Part shown: positions 31,693-37,522 of the stretch, one piece after another
Layout: every line of letters begins with the position of its first letter
Position numbering within the stretch: position 1 is the stretch's first letter
NCBI RefSeq assembly: GCF_000420025.1
Contig: NZ_ATUD01000022.1
Coordinates: 1 to 37,522, forward strand
DNA from: Patulibacter americanus DSM 16676
Lineage (GTDB): Bacteria > Actinomycetota > Thermoleophilia > Solirubrobacterales > Solirubrobacteraceae
Reading direction: 5' to 3'
DNA length: 37,522 bases
Notes under the pieces: generated by a model
Databases searched by the model: none
The model's input: only the letters and a program-made list of their open reading frames with translations
What the model was told of the DNA's origin: nothing
Position numbers and translations under genes: made by a program

Positions 31693-32313
31693 GTGAACGT
31701 GGGAACGGTGGCGGCACGGGACGGGGCAGGCGGTCAGCTCGCGGCGCGGCGGGCGCTGGCGGACCAGATCTCGGAGGAGGTCCTGCAGCTGCTCTACACG
31801 GTGCACGGCGACCTCGCCGAGGTGTTGGACGCGGGGGAGGACGGCCCCGACCCGGCGTTGATCCGGTCGGCGGCCGAGTCGACGCTCGGCGCGATCTCGA
31901 TCCTGCGGGTCGTGGTCGAGACGGTCCTGACGGCGGCGTGGGGGCCGGCCGAGCGGCGCTCGCCGTCCGACGCGTCGTGGCCGGGCGCCGAGGGCGTGCT
32001 GTTCGACGCGCTGTCCGACGCCTGGGTCGTCACCTGCAGCGACCGCGACCTGCTCTTCGCCAGCGGCCCGGCGTGCGAGCTTCTCGGCCGGTCGAGCGAG
32101 GAGCTGCGCGAGCTGTTCCGCGACAAGGCCGAGGTGCTGCGGCGCGTGGAGAGCGGCGGGCGCGTCGTGGCCGACGACGGCACGGTCGAGTCCGACGTCG
32201 AGGTGCCGCTGCCCGACGGCGACTCGCGGCGCGTCCACGTACTGTCGCACCCGCTGCCGGCGGTGCCGGGCGTCAAGCGGTCGTACCTCTCGCTGCTCAG
32301 CGAGCGGTTGTGA
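31693..32313 (+). CDS. PAS protein with a histidine-less kinase dimerisation domain
   Basis: GTG 31693 is supported by GAGAGGGG upstream and gives 206 residues. Residues about 18-80 resemble a HisKA_3 dimerisation hairpin: RRALADQISEEVLQLLYTVH aligns with RQRVADLLHDDVLQILLTTR of the kinase at 2074-3363, with Ser27 where that protein has His225. A PAS-like domain follows (about 103-206; DAWVVTCSDRDLLFASGPAC, LLGRSSEELRELF, VPLPDGDSRRVHVLSHPLP). There is no ATPase domain. It therefore cannot be a conventional kinase; it may bind a kinase dimer or act as a sensory adaptor. The next gene encodes a related PAS protein, 78 bp downstream. Confidence 0.75.
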   Translation: MNVGTVAARDGAGGQLAARRALADQISEEVLQLLYTVHGDLAEVLDAGEDGPDPALIRSAAESTLGAISILRVVVETVLTAAWGPAERRSPSDASWPGAEGVLFDALSDAWVVTCSDRDLLFASGPACELLGRSSEELRELFRDKAEVLRRVESGGRVVADDGTVESDVEVPLPDGDSRRVHVLSHPLPAVPGVKRSYLSLLSERL

Positions 32314-32391
32314 GGGCCCGCGGCGGGGCGGGCGACGGACGGATCACCGGCTCAGCCCCGCCGCGTCCCGCCGATAGATCGGCGGACGACC

Positions 32392-32970
32392 GTGATCGCT
32401 GACGACGGACATCCCCTGCGGCCCATCCGCCGCCCGCCGCCCGCGGCATCCACCGCCGGGAGCATCGGCGCGGGCGAGACGTGGCGTGCGCCGGCGGCCC
32501 CGGAGCCGTGCCCGACCCTCGAGGTCGTCGACGGCGTGCTGCGGCTGGTGGACGAGCCGGCGGGCCTGCCGGGTCCCGTTGGACCACAGCCGACGCCCCC
32601 GGATCCGCGGCCGGAGGAGTCGGCGCGCGCCGAGGCCGACGACGCGGACGCCTGGATCGAGTTGCGGCCCACCGCCTGGCTGATCACGCGCGAGTCCGGC
32701 GGCCTGGTGCACGCCAGCGACCTCGTCTACGGGCTGCTGGACCGCACGCCGGACGAGCTGGCGCTGGTCCTGGACGACCCGGGCGATTCGTCCCCGGGCT
32801 TCTCGTGGATCCGCCGGACGGTCATCGCCCACGGCCGCGCCCACGTGCTGCTGCGGGTGCCCGCCCGGGACGGCACGGTGCGCGAGATCGACGTCGTCTC
32901 GTACCGCCTGCCGGCGCGCAGCGGCGAGGACGACCGCTTCTACTCCGTGCTGACGGCCCGCGAGGGCTGA
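32392..32970 (+). CDS. Stand-alone PAS-like protein
   Basis: The 192-residue protein has a Pro/Ala-rich first half (to about residue 85), then a PAS-like domain: AWLITRESGGLVHASDLVYG, LLDRTPDELALVLDDPG, VPARDGTVREIDVVSYRLPA, FYSVLTAREG. The same landmarks occur in the preceding gene's C-terminal domain (AWVVTCSDRD, LLGRSSEELRELF, VHVLSHPLPA, YLSLLSER), so the two are paralogous. There is no kinase or output domain. GTG 32392 has only a weak upstream purine stretch. A ligand-binding or protein-interaction role is likely, probably in the same pathway as the preceding gene. Confidence 0.72.
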   Translation: MIADDGHPLRPIRRPPPAASTAGSIGAGETWRAPAAPEPCPTLEVVDGVLRLVDEPAGLPGPVGPQPTPPDPRPEESARAEADDADAWIELRPTAWLITRESGGLVHASDLVYGLLDRTPDELALVLDDPGDSSPGFSWIRRTVIAHGRAHVLLRVPARDGTVREIDVVSYRLPARSGEDDRFYSVLTAREG

Positions 32971-32995
32971 GGCCGGTCGGGGATACGATCCGCCG

Positions 32996-33604
32996 GTGCG
33001 CCGGCTCCTGGCTTCCGCCGCGGCGTGCCTCGCCGCCGTCCTGCTCCTGCGCCTCTGGCTCGAGCTCGTGGGTCCGCTGCCGGGCGATCGCTGGTCGCTG
33101 CGGTTCGAGCCGTGGCCTCCCCGCCCGCAGCCGTGGCGCGACGTGGGCGTGCTCTTCGACCTGCTCGGCAAGCCGCTGTTCGCCGTCCTCGTGGTGGGGC
33201 CCGCGGTCGCGCTGGTCTGGCGCGGGCTCGGGCTGCGGTCCGCGGCGTTCGTCGCCCTCGGGAGCGCGGTGGTCGTCCCGAACGCCCTGCTGAAGGTGCT
33301 GCTCAGCCCGACGCCGCTGTGGGAGGCGACGCACGCCGACCACGGCGCCAACTACCCCAGCGGACACGTGGCCTACGCCGTCGGTCTGGCGGGCGCGCTC
33401 GCGTGGCTGGCGTGGGAGCGGGGCAGGCGCGACCTCGTCGTCCTCGCCCTCGGGTTCGTGGTGCTGATGGGCCCCAGCCGCGTGTGGACGGGCGCCCACC
33501 TGCCCAGCGACGTCGTGGCGGGCTACCTCGTGGGGGCGGGGTGGGTGCTCATCGCGCGGGCGCTGCTGCGACCGGGCGGCACGGCACCTCGCCGTCGTCC
33601 CTGA
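32996..33604 (+). CDS. PAP2-family membrane phosphatase
   Basis: The 202-residue protein has about five membrane helices and the three PAP2 motifs in diverged or intact form: KVLLSPTP (first motif, usually KxxxxxxRP, here without the Arg), NYPSGHVAYA (second, PSGH intact), and SRVWTGAHLPSDVVAG (third, SRxxxxxHxxxD intact with catalytic His). Such enzymes dephosphorylate phosphatidic acid, undecaprenyl pyrophosphate or related lipids at the outer face of the membrane. GTG 32996 begins the first helix. It lies 25 bp after the PAS gene, so it may be co-transcribed. Its substrate is unknown; recycling of a lipid carrier would suit a region encoding envelope polysaccharide. Confidence 0.88.
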   Translation: MRRLLASAAACLAAVLLLRLWLELVGPLPGDRWSLRFEPWPPRPQPWRDVGVLFDLLGKPLFAVLVVGPAVALVWRGLGLRSAAFVALGSAVVVPNALLKVLLSPTPLWEATHADHGANYPSGHVAYAVGLAGALAWLAWERGRRDLVVLALGFVVLMGPSRVWTGAHLPSDVVAGYLVGAGWVLIARALLRPGGTAPRRRP

Positions 33605-33637
33605 GCAGGACGGTCCGATGTACCCGCGTCGGTGGGG

Positions 33638-34168
33638 TCACATCCCCATGAGCATCTGACGAATCAGGCGCTCGCGTTCGGCGTCGAGCGGCATCGTGGG
33701 GAGCCGCCGAAGAAGCGTGTCGCGATCGACCAGACCAGCACGCATGGTGTCACGCGCGTAGTCCCAATCCCGTTCCCTGCAGGCGTAGCACTTCGACAGC
33801 ACCAGGTCGTGCATCTCGAGGCAGAGCGCGGTAGCGGAGACGGTGGAACCGGGCCGCGGGGGAATCTCGAGCCGTACCAGGCGGTCCTGCCAACCAAGAG
33901 GGGGCTTTGCGGTCTCGGGGCCAACCCCGTGGGCGTAGAAGCCGAACGCCAGGTGGAAGTTCGAGCCGTCTCCGAAGACGCCGTCGATGAGGTCGGACTT
34001 CTCGGGGGCGTCCGGGACGTAGATGTCGGCCTCCATGGATTGCAGGAGGCTCTCCGGTGGGTCTTCGAAGGTCCCGAGGATCGCCTGGCTGCCGATGACG
34101 ACGAAGACGTCGGACTTCACGACTTGGGCGGCGGCGGCCAGGATGTGCTCGAGCTCCGAACGTTGCAT
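33638..34168 (-). CDS. DUF6036-type nucleotidyltransferase, probable toxin or effector of a two-gene module
   Basis: The 176-residue protein has a minimal polymerase-beta-type fold: FVVIGSQAILG gives the GS motif, SMEADIYV the acidic metal-binding strand (Glu46 and Asp48), and MHDLVLSKCYACRERDWDYA the later helix typical of DUF6036/AbiEii-like nucleotidyltransferases. Such proteins often act as toxins paired with an upstream DNA-binding antitoxin; some modify tRNA or protein. The upstream HTH gene ends 3 bp before this ATG, so the pair is one operon. Base composition is visibly less GC-rich than the surroundings, with codons rare elsewhere here, suggesting horizontal acquisition. The activity is an inference from family resemblance. 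Confidence 0.8.
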   Translation of the reverse strand: MQRSELEHILAAAAQVVKSDVFVVIGSQAILGTFEDPPESLLQSMEADIYVPDAPEKSDLIDGVFGDGSNFHLAFGFYAHGVGPETAKPPLGWQDRLVRLEIPPRPGSTVSATALCLEMHDLVLSKCYACRERDWDYARDTMRAGLVDRDTLLRRLPTMPLDAERERLIRQMLMGM

Positions 34169-34171
34169 GGG

Positions 34172-34867
34172 TCACCGGACCTCGGAGAGGATCTTCCGAC
34201 GCTCGGCTTCGCTGAGCATGCCCGCGAAGGGCGAGTTCTGCCGCAGATCCCGCGCGTCCTGGGTGTCCGCCCCGATCGCTCGACGGATGACCGGGAGCGG
34301 TTGAGCGAGCAGCGACTCCCATCGAGCGGCGTACTCCTCAGCGACTCGGCCCTGCGATCGCCAGCGGGCGAGCACCTGGCGTGCCTCGGTGACGTCGGCC
34401 CGCCGCAGTCGCTCGGCGACGGCGCGGTGATAGGCGAGGGCCCGCCGTTCCGGTGTGCCGTGCCCGCCCTCCTCGAACTCCGCCTGCGACAGCAACCGCC
34501 CGGTGTCCAAGGCCGATGCCGCCGCTCGGTCGGCCAGAACCTTGGGCTCCAGAACGTGGCGCCGACGGCCGAGCCGCGCTAGCTCGCTGTGTTCGTGCAG
34601 CTGGAGGAGCGCGTCGACGGGCACTTCGGTCTTCGCGCTCTGCGTGTAGACCACCGGGAGATCTCCGGATTCGATCCAGCGCGCGAGTGCAGGGTGCGTG
34701 ACGCCGAGGTATCGCGCAGCGAGGCGGCGCGACACGGTGGGCCCGAGCTCGGCCTCGAGAAAGGTGCGAACCGCGCGGATGTCGTCGTCGTGGGGGTGCA
34801 GGCGTCCTGCCCGACGAAGGCGGGTCAGAGCATCCAGAAGCCCGAGCTTTCGGTCGACGATTCCCAC
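34172..34867 (-). CDS. HTH protein, probable antitoxin/autoregulator
   Basis: GTG 34867 gives 231 residues; a TTG at 34894 would add nine but begins inside the operator-like repeat and lacks a ribosome binding site. A helix-turn-helix segment reads VSRRLAARYLGVTHPALARW, followed by IESGDLPVVYTQSAKTEVPVDALLQLHE, a MerR-excisionase-type arrangement (HTH then a wing ending in a specificity residue). The rest is helical and charged (AEFEEGGHGTPERRALAYHR, EARQVLARW). It precedes the nucleotidyltransferase gene by 3 bp and has an inverted repeat at its promoter, the usual layout for an antitoxin that represses its own operon. It shares the lower GC of its partner. Confidence 0.78.
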   Translation of the reverse strand: MGIVDRKLGLLDALTRLRRAGRLHPHDDDIRAVRTFLEAELGPTVSRRLAARYLGVTHPALARWIESGDLPVVYTQSAKTEVPVDALLQLHEHSELARLGRRRHVLEPKVLADRAAASALDTGRLLSQAEFEEGGHGTPERRALAYHRAVAERLRRADVTEARQVLARWRSQGRVAEEYAARWESLLAQPLPVIRRAIGADTQDARDLRQNSPFAGMLSEAERRKILSEVR

Positions 34868-34882
34868 GACGGGAAGCCTACG

Positions 34883-34918
34883 CAAAGTTTCCAAAAAAAG
34901 CGATTAATGGAAACTTTG
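34883..34918 (-). promoter_or_regulatory. Operator-like inverted repeat of the HTH-nucleotidyltransferase operon
   Basis: CAAAGTTTCC (34883-34892) and GGAAACTTTG (34909-34918) are perfect 10-bp inverted copies with a 16-nt AT-rich spacer. On the minus strand the spacer holds CATTAAT, a possible -10, about 35 bp upstream of the preferred start. This is the most AT-rich spot in the window. Confidence 0.65.
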
Positions 34919-34997
34919 AACCCGGGAGACCGCGCGTTGCATGGTCGGCATCGAGGCCGAGACGGAGAGGCCGGCTCGGACGAGCGGCGGAACCCGA

Positions 34998-36299
34998 TCA
35001 GCCCGGCGCAGCACCCACCAGCACCCACGGCGTCTCGCGGTCGTCCGTGAGCGCGAGCGTCCAGCGCTCCTCCCGCGACACGACCCGATCGCGCGACCCG
35101 TCCCGCACCGCCTGGGTGTCGCGGTCCTCGCGGTACCACGCACCGCGGTAGGCGACCACCACGCCCATCGCCGGGGGCGCGCTCTGGCCGTCGAGGGTCC
35201 CGATCGTCACCGTCCGCACCTGCAGGCCGCGCACGACGGTGCGCACCGTGCGGGTCGCGTCGTCGCCGTAAAGCAGCGCGCCCACGGCCTCCGGCGACGC
35301 GCGGCGCTCCAGGGCGGCGTCGTCCCCGTCGATCGCCTCCGTCCACGCGGCGACGACGCCCTCGACGGCGACGGTCAGCACGTCGGGGCTGAAGCGGTCG
35401 TCGACGAGGGAGAGGTCGAGCGCGGCGACGTGCGCGTCGCGGCTGAACGTCGTCGACGTGAGCTGGGCGATCTCGGCCGCCGGGCCCGCCGCGTCGGCGA
35501 CGGCGAGCTCGGTGCGGCTCCGGCCCGCGAGGGTCGGGTCGGCGGAGGGCACCGCGATCAGCTCGCCGTGCAGGTGGTGGTGGCCCTCGGCCTCCTCCTC
35601 GATGGAGAGCAGGATCCACTCGTCGTCGGTGCGGCCGAGGGTCCAGTACTGCTGCAACGCGAGCTCCGGACCGTCGTTGCCGTCGCGGAACCGCTTCTTG
35701 CCGTCCTCGGTGATCACCCACGAGTGGATGTCGCAGGCGACGAACACGACGATCCGGTCGTCCTCGTCCGCCGCCCGGTTGACCAGCCCGATCAGCCGCA
35801 CCCCCGGATCGCCCTTCACGACGACCCGGCTGTGCCAGCCCTTCTTGTCGAAGTCGTCGAGCCGCCGGCGCCACTCCTCGAGCAGGTCGGGCCCCAGTAG
35901 GTGCGCCATCGCCGCTCGGTCGCGCGTGTCCCAGGCCTCCTGCACGGCGAGGAAGAGGTCGCGCGCCTCGGCGACCACCGAGTCGGGGTCGAACAGCGCG
36001 TCGTCCTGCGCCGCCTCGGCGGCCGCCAGCCGCACCTGCTCGTCGCGCGCGGTCCGGGCCTGATCGGCCTTGCGTCGCTTCCACACGCGATACAGCGCCA
36101 GGGCGGCCATGCCCAAGACGATGATGAGCACGATGACGTAGCCGCCGCTGCTGATCTCGCCATCGCCTGACGATCCGCTCCCGGAGAGCGATCCTCCGCC
36201 CCCGCCGCCACCCCCGCCGGAGAACCCACTGGACCCGCCCCCGGCCTGGGCGAGGAGGGTGGCCAGGAGCGGGACGGGCGAGACCACGGTGGGCCGCAT
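34998..36299 (-). CDS. Membrane-anchored protein with two Tim44-like domains
   Basis: The 433-residue protein has an N-terminal hydrophobic segment ending near LLAQAGG, a Gly/Ser-rich stretch, and a second membrane helix (GGYVIVLIIVLGMAALALYR) followed by a basic, charged stretch. Residues about 100-240 resemble a Tim44-like domain (ARDLFLAVQEAWDTRDRAAM, LLGPDLLEEWRRRLDDFDKKG, VVFVACDIHSW). A second related region covers about 300-433 (VAAWTEAIDGDDAALERRAS, GLQVRTVTIGTLDGQ, VVAYRGAWYRE). Tim44-domain proteins in bacteria are mostly uncharacterised and may bind membranes or partners. ATG 36299 starts the predicted signal. It is divergent from the two small membrane protein genes and 104 bp from the HTH gene. 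Confidence 0.82.
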   Translation of the reverse strand: MRPTVVSPVPLLATLLAQAGGGSSGFSGGGGGGGGGSLSGSGSSGDGEISSGGYVIVLIIVLGMAALALYRVWKRRKADQARTARDEQVRLAAAEAAQDDALFDPDSVVAEARDLFLAVQEAWDTRDRAAMAHLLGPDLLEEWRRRLDDFDKKGWHSRVVVKGDPGVRLIGLVNRAADEDDRIVVFVACDIHSWVITEDGKKRFRDGNDGPELALQQYWTLGRTDDEWILLSIEEEAEGHHHLHGELIAVPSADPTLAGRSRTELAVADAAGPAAEIAQLTSTTFSRDAHVAALDLSLVDDRFSPDVLTVAVEGVVAAWTEAIDGDDAALERRASPEAVGALLYGDDATRTVRTVVRGLQVRTVTIGTLDGQSAPPAMGVVVAYRGAWYREDRDTQAVRDGSRDRVVSREERWTLALTDDRETPWVLVGAAPG

Positions 36300-36408
36300 G
36301 CTTGCAGCGTCCGCGGCGGCAGCGGGTGCGCCGAAGGTCCATCCGGTGAATGGGATCTTGCGCCCTAATGTGTATCGCGGGGCGTTCCCGGGGAAGGGCA
36401 CTCGCGAC

Positions 36409-36573
36409 ATGCTTTGGATCGCCGCGCTGCTCGTCGCCTGGGTCGTCATCGACGCAGTCGTCGTCGCGGTCGTGGCCCACTTGGCGGCGGGGCGACGCGA
36501 GCTGACCGCCGGAGCGCTGCCGTCCCTGCCCGCCCCCGCCTCGCCGGCCGACAACACCGCTGGCCCGTACTAG
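36409..36573 (+). CDS. Small membrane protein, 54 residues (first of a tandem pair)
   Basis: One membrane helix (WIAALLVAWVVIDAVVVAVV) is followed by AHLAAGRRELTAGALPSLP and a Pro/Ala-rich tail. ATG 36409 has GGGGAAGGG about ten nt upstream. The layout of one helix then an Arg-Arg-Glu turn matches the protein coded at 36653-36787. The product is unrecognised; an N-terminal helix with short cytoplasmic tail could mark a regulatory or accessory peptide. Confidence 0.55.
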   Translation: MLWIAALLVAWVVIDAVVVAVVAHLAAGRRELTAGALPSLPAPASPADNTAGPY

Positions 36574-36614
36574 GTGCGCCGGCGCACACATTGATACGGG
36601 ATCGATTCCGTATC
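36574..36614 (+). promoter_or_regulatory. Two palindromes between the small membrane protein genes
   Basis: GTGCGCCGGCGCAC (36574-36587) is identical to the palindrome upstream of acs (6214-6227). Six bp later a near-perfect 22-bp palindrome (36593-36614) has arms GATACGG and CCGTATC around GATCGATT. The first palindrome begins immediately after the upstream stop. Together they look like an operator or promoter for the second small gene. Confidence 0.45.
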
Positions 36615-36652
36615 GACCGGTCCTCGACCGGCGCTGGGAAGAGCATGTACCC

Positions 36653-36787
36653 ATGCTCCTGTTCGTGGCGATCGCGATGTGGCTCACCCTGAACGCCGGG
36701 CTCGCGGCCGCCGCGGTGCTGCTGGGCGGCCCCGCCGCGGCCGCGCGCCGGGAGATCGCCGCCGCCCCGGGCGTCGGCGTGCGCTGA
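36653..36787 (+). CDS. Small membrane protein, 44 residues (second of a tandem pair)
   Basis: ATG 36653, with GGGAAGAG about nine nt upstream, opens a 44-residue frame: a hydrophobic segment (LLFVAIAMWLTLNAGLAAAA) followed by AAAARREIAAAPGVGVR. The helix length and the following ARRE turn resemble the protein at 36409-36573 (GRREL), suggesting a duplicated small gene. A 14-bp palindrome follows the stop. There is no similarity I can name; a chance frame in GC-rich DNA cannot be excluded. Confidence 0.45.
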   Translation: MLLFVAIAMWLTLNAGLAAAAVLLGGPAAAARREIAAAPGVGVR

Positions 36788-36788
36788 C

Positions 36789-36802
36789 GCCGGCGCGCCG
36801 GC
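36789..36802. terminator. Palindrome after the second small gene
   Basis: GCCGGCGCGCCGGC is a perfect 14-bp palindrome directly after the stop at 36787. It could form a stem at the transcript end, though it has no loop of its own. Confidence 0.25.
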
Positions 36803-36863
36803 CGCGATCTGCCCTTCGCGGGGCGCGTGGACGCAGCCCCTCGACGGTCCCGCGAGCTCCAGC

Positions 36864-36960
36864 CACAGGCCCGTACGAGGTAACGCACATTTCACACCAA
36901 CGGCGGCGAACCGCCCCCAAAAACGGGCTGTGATGGTGACGCCTGTGTCACGTCGGTGAC
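36864..36960 (+). other. Possible structured leader of the epimerase/decarboxylase gene
   Basis: Within the gene-free 36788-37145, ACAGgCCCGT (36865-36874) pairs with ACGGGCTGT (36923-36931) apart from one bulged G. It encloses GGCGG-CGAA-CCGCC (36902-36915). A second hairpin, GTCAC/GTGAC, lies at 36947-36960. The order of stems is reminiscent of a regulatory leader or a terminator series, but no known riboswitch consensus was recognised. The remaining sequence to 37145 shows no gene. Confidence 0.3.
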
Positions 36961-37145
36961 TCTGGTCGAGGGTCCCTTCCCCAACGCTGCCCAATCTGGT
37001 TTGCTTCCGCCTCGATGCCTTGGGAACACGCCGTTAGCCGTATGTACCGACAAGCGGCCGACGCGCCCCTCGTCGCACAGCGAGCTGGTCACCACCGCGG
37101 TGCGGTCGTCCCGGCGGCGCTGGCTTTGAGCCGGGGCGCTGCCTG

Positions 37146-37522
37146 ATGGCCACGTGTCTTGTCACCGGCGGCGCCGGGTTCCTTGGATCTCACCTGTGCG
37201 ACGAGCTGCTCTCGCGCGGACACCGGGTGATCTGCACCGACAACCTCGAGACCGGATCGCTGAACAACATCGAGCACATTCGCGGCTCGGAGTTCGAGTT
37301 CCGGCAGCTGGACATCGTCGAGCCGTTCTACGTCGACGAGCCCGTCGACTTCGTCTACCACGCCGCCTCGCCCGCGTCGCCGATCGACTACCTGCGCCTG
37401 CCGCTGCACACGCTGAAGGTCGGCTCCTACGGCACCCACCACGCCCTCGGCCTGGCCAAGAAGCACCGCGCCCGCTTCCTCCTCTTCTCCACCTCCGAGG
37501 TCTACGGCGACCCGAAGGTCCA
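37146..37522 (+). CDS. UDP-glucuronate decarboxylase-like SDR enzyme (3' end outside window)
   Basis: The frame starts at ATG 37146 and runs off the right edge after 125 complete codons. It begins [20 protein letters not shown], the Rossmann GxxGxxG of extended SDR enzymes, followed by [37 protein letters not shown] and [12 protein letters not shown]. The segments HAASPASP and STSEVYGDP are close to those of UDP-xylose synthase (UXS), which decarboxylates UDP-glucuronate to UDP-xylose using bound NAD. The Ser-Thr of STSEV is part of the active site; the YxxxK motif lies outside the window. dTDP-glucose dehydratases are the main alternative. It probably starts a nucleotide-sugar or polysaccharide gene group to the right. 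Confidence 0.88.
   Translation, partial: MATCLVTGGAGFLGSHLCDELLSRGHRVICTDNLETGSLNNIEHIRGSEFEFRQLDIVEPFYVDEPVDFVYHAASPASPIDYLRLPLHTLKVGSYGTHHALGLAKKHRARFLLFSTSEVYGDPKV

Overview
The window is very GC-rich DNA with heavy use of GTG starts and many 1-4 bp gene overlaps. The protein families (a DUF485/SSS acetate module, tandem PAS fragments, Ala/Pro-rich coiled-coil proteins, short CG-type thioredoxin-fold proteins) suggest an actinobacterium, most likely of class Thermoleophilia (Solirubrobacterales, Patulibacter/Conexibacter-like). That placement rests on recalled family resemblance, not on a search. No rRNA, tRNA, CRISPR array, insertion sequence or integrase was seen.

Layout. 1-988 is the 3' end of a surface protein built on an exact 114-bp (38-residue) repeat. 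1055-3800 (minus) is a three-gene operon: a REC-only response regulator, a membrane histidine kinase with a degenerate ATPase domain, and a coiled-coil protein. 4156-8464 (minus) is an acetate module: acetyl-CoA synthetase, an ActP-like symporter and its DUF485 partner. Divergently, 8613-13138 (plus) encodes a LytS-type kinase, a LytTR response regulator, a second DUF485-like protein and a second symporter. The shared promoter region carries two LytTR-like sites exactly 21 bp apart and a third inverted copy, so the two-component system probably controls one or both transporter operons. 13426-15370 holds a secreted duplicated-domain protein and a thioredoxin-fold protein, closed by a 26-bp-stem hairpin.

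15491-25110 (minus) is the most notable part: a seven-gene cluster whose first six genes overlap at every junction. It encodes a coiled-coil/Pro-rich protein, a small membrane protein, a membrane glycosyltransferase 2 fused to a c-di-GMP-type MshEN domain, a GT-C-like membrane protein with a collagen-like tail, two lipoproteins (one PstS-like with a coiled-coil insertion), and a predicted TIM-barrel lipoprotein. It looks like a c-di-GMP-controlled exopolysaccharide synthesis and export system with NfrB-like logic. A LuxR-type solo regulator (25964-26239), a sugar nucleotidyltransferase (26891-28009) and a UDP-glucuronate decarboxylase-like gene at the right edge could relate to sugar supply.

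28010-37145 is mixed: an unrecognised coiled-coil protein, a universal stress protein, a DoxX-like membrane protein, a pair of PAS proteins (one with a histidine-kinase dimerisation domain lacking its histidine), a PAP2 phosphatase, a visibly lower-GC two-gene island (HTH protein plus DUF6036-type nucleotidyltransferase, toxin-antitoxin-like), a Tim44-domain protein, and two tandem mini membrane proteins. A 14-bp palindrome between the two mini genes is identical to one upstream of acs.
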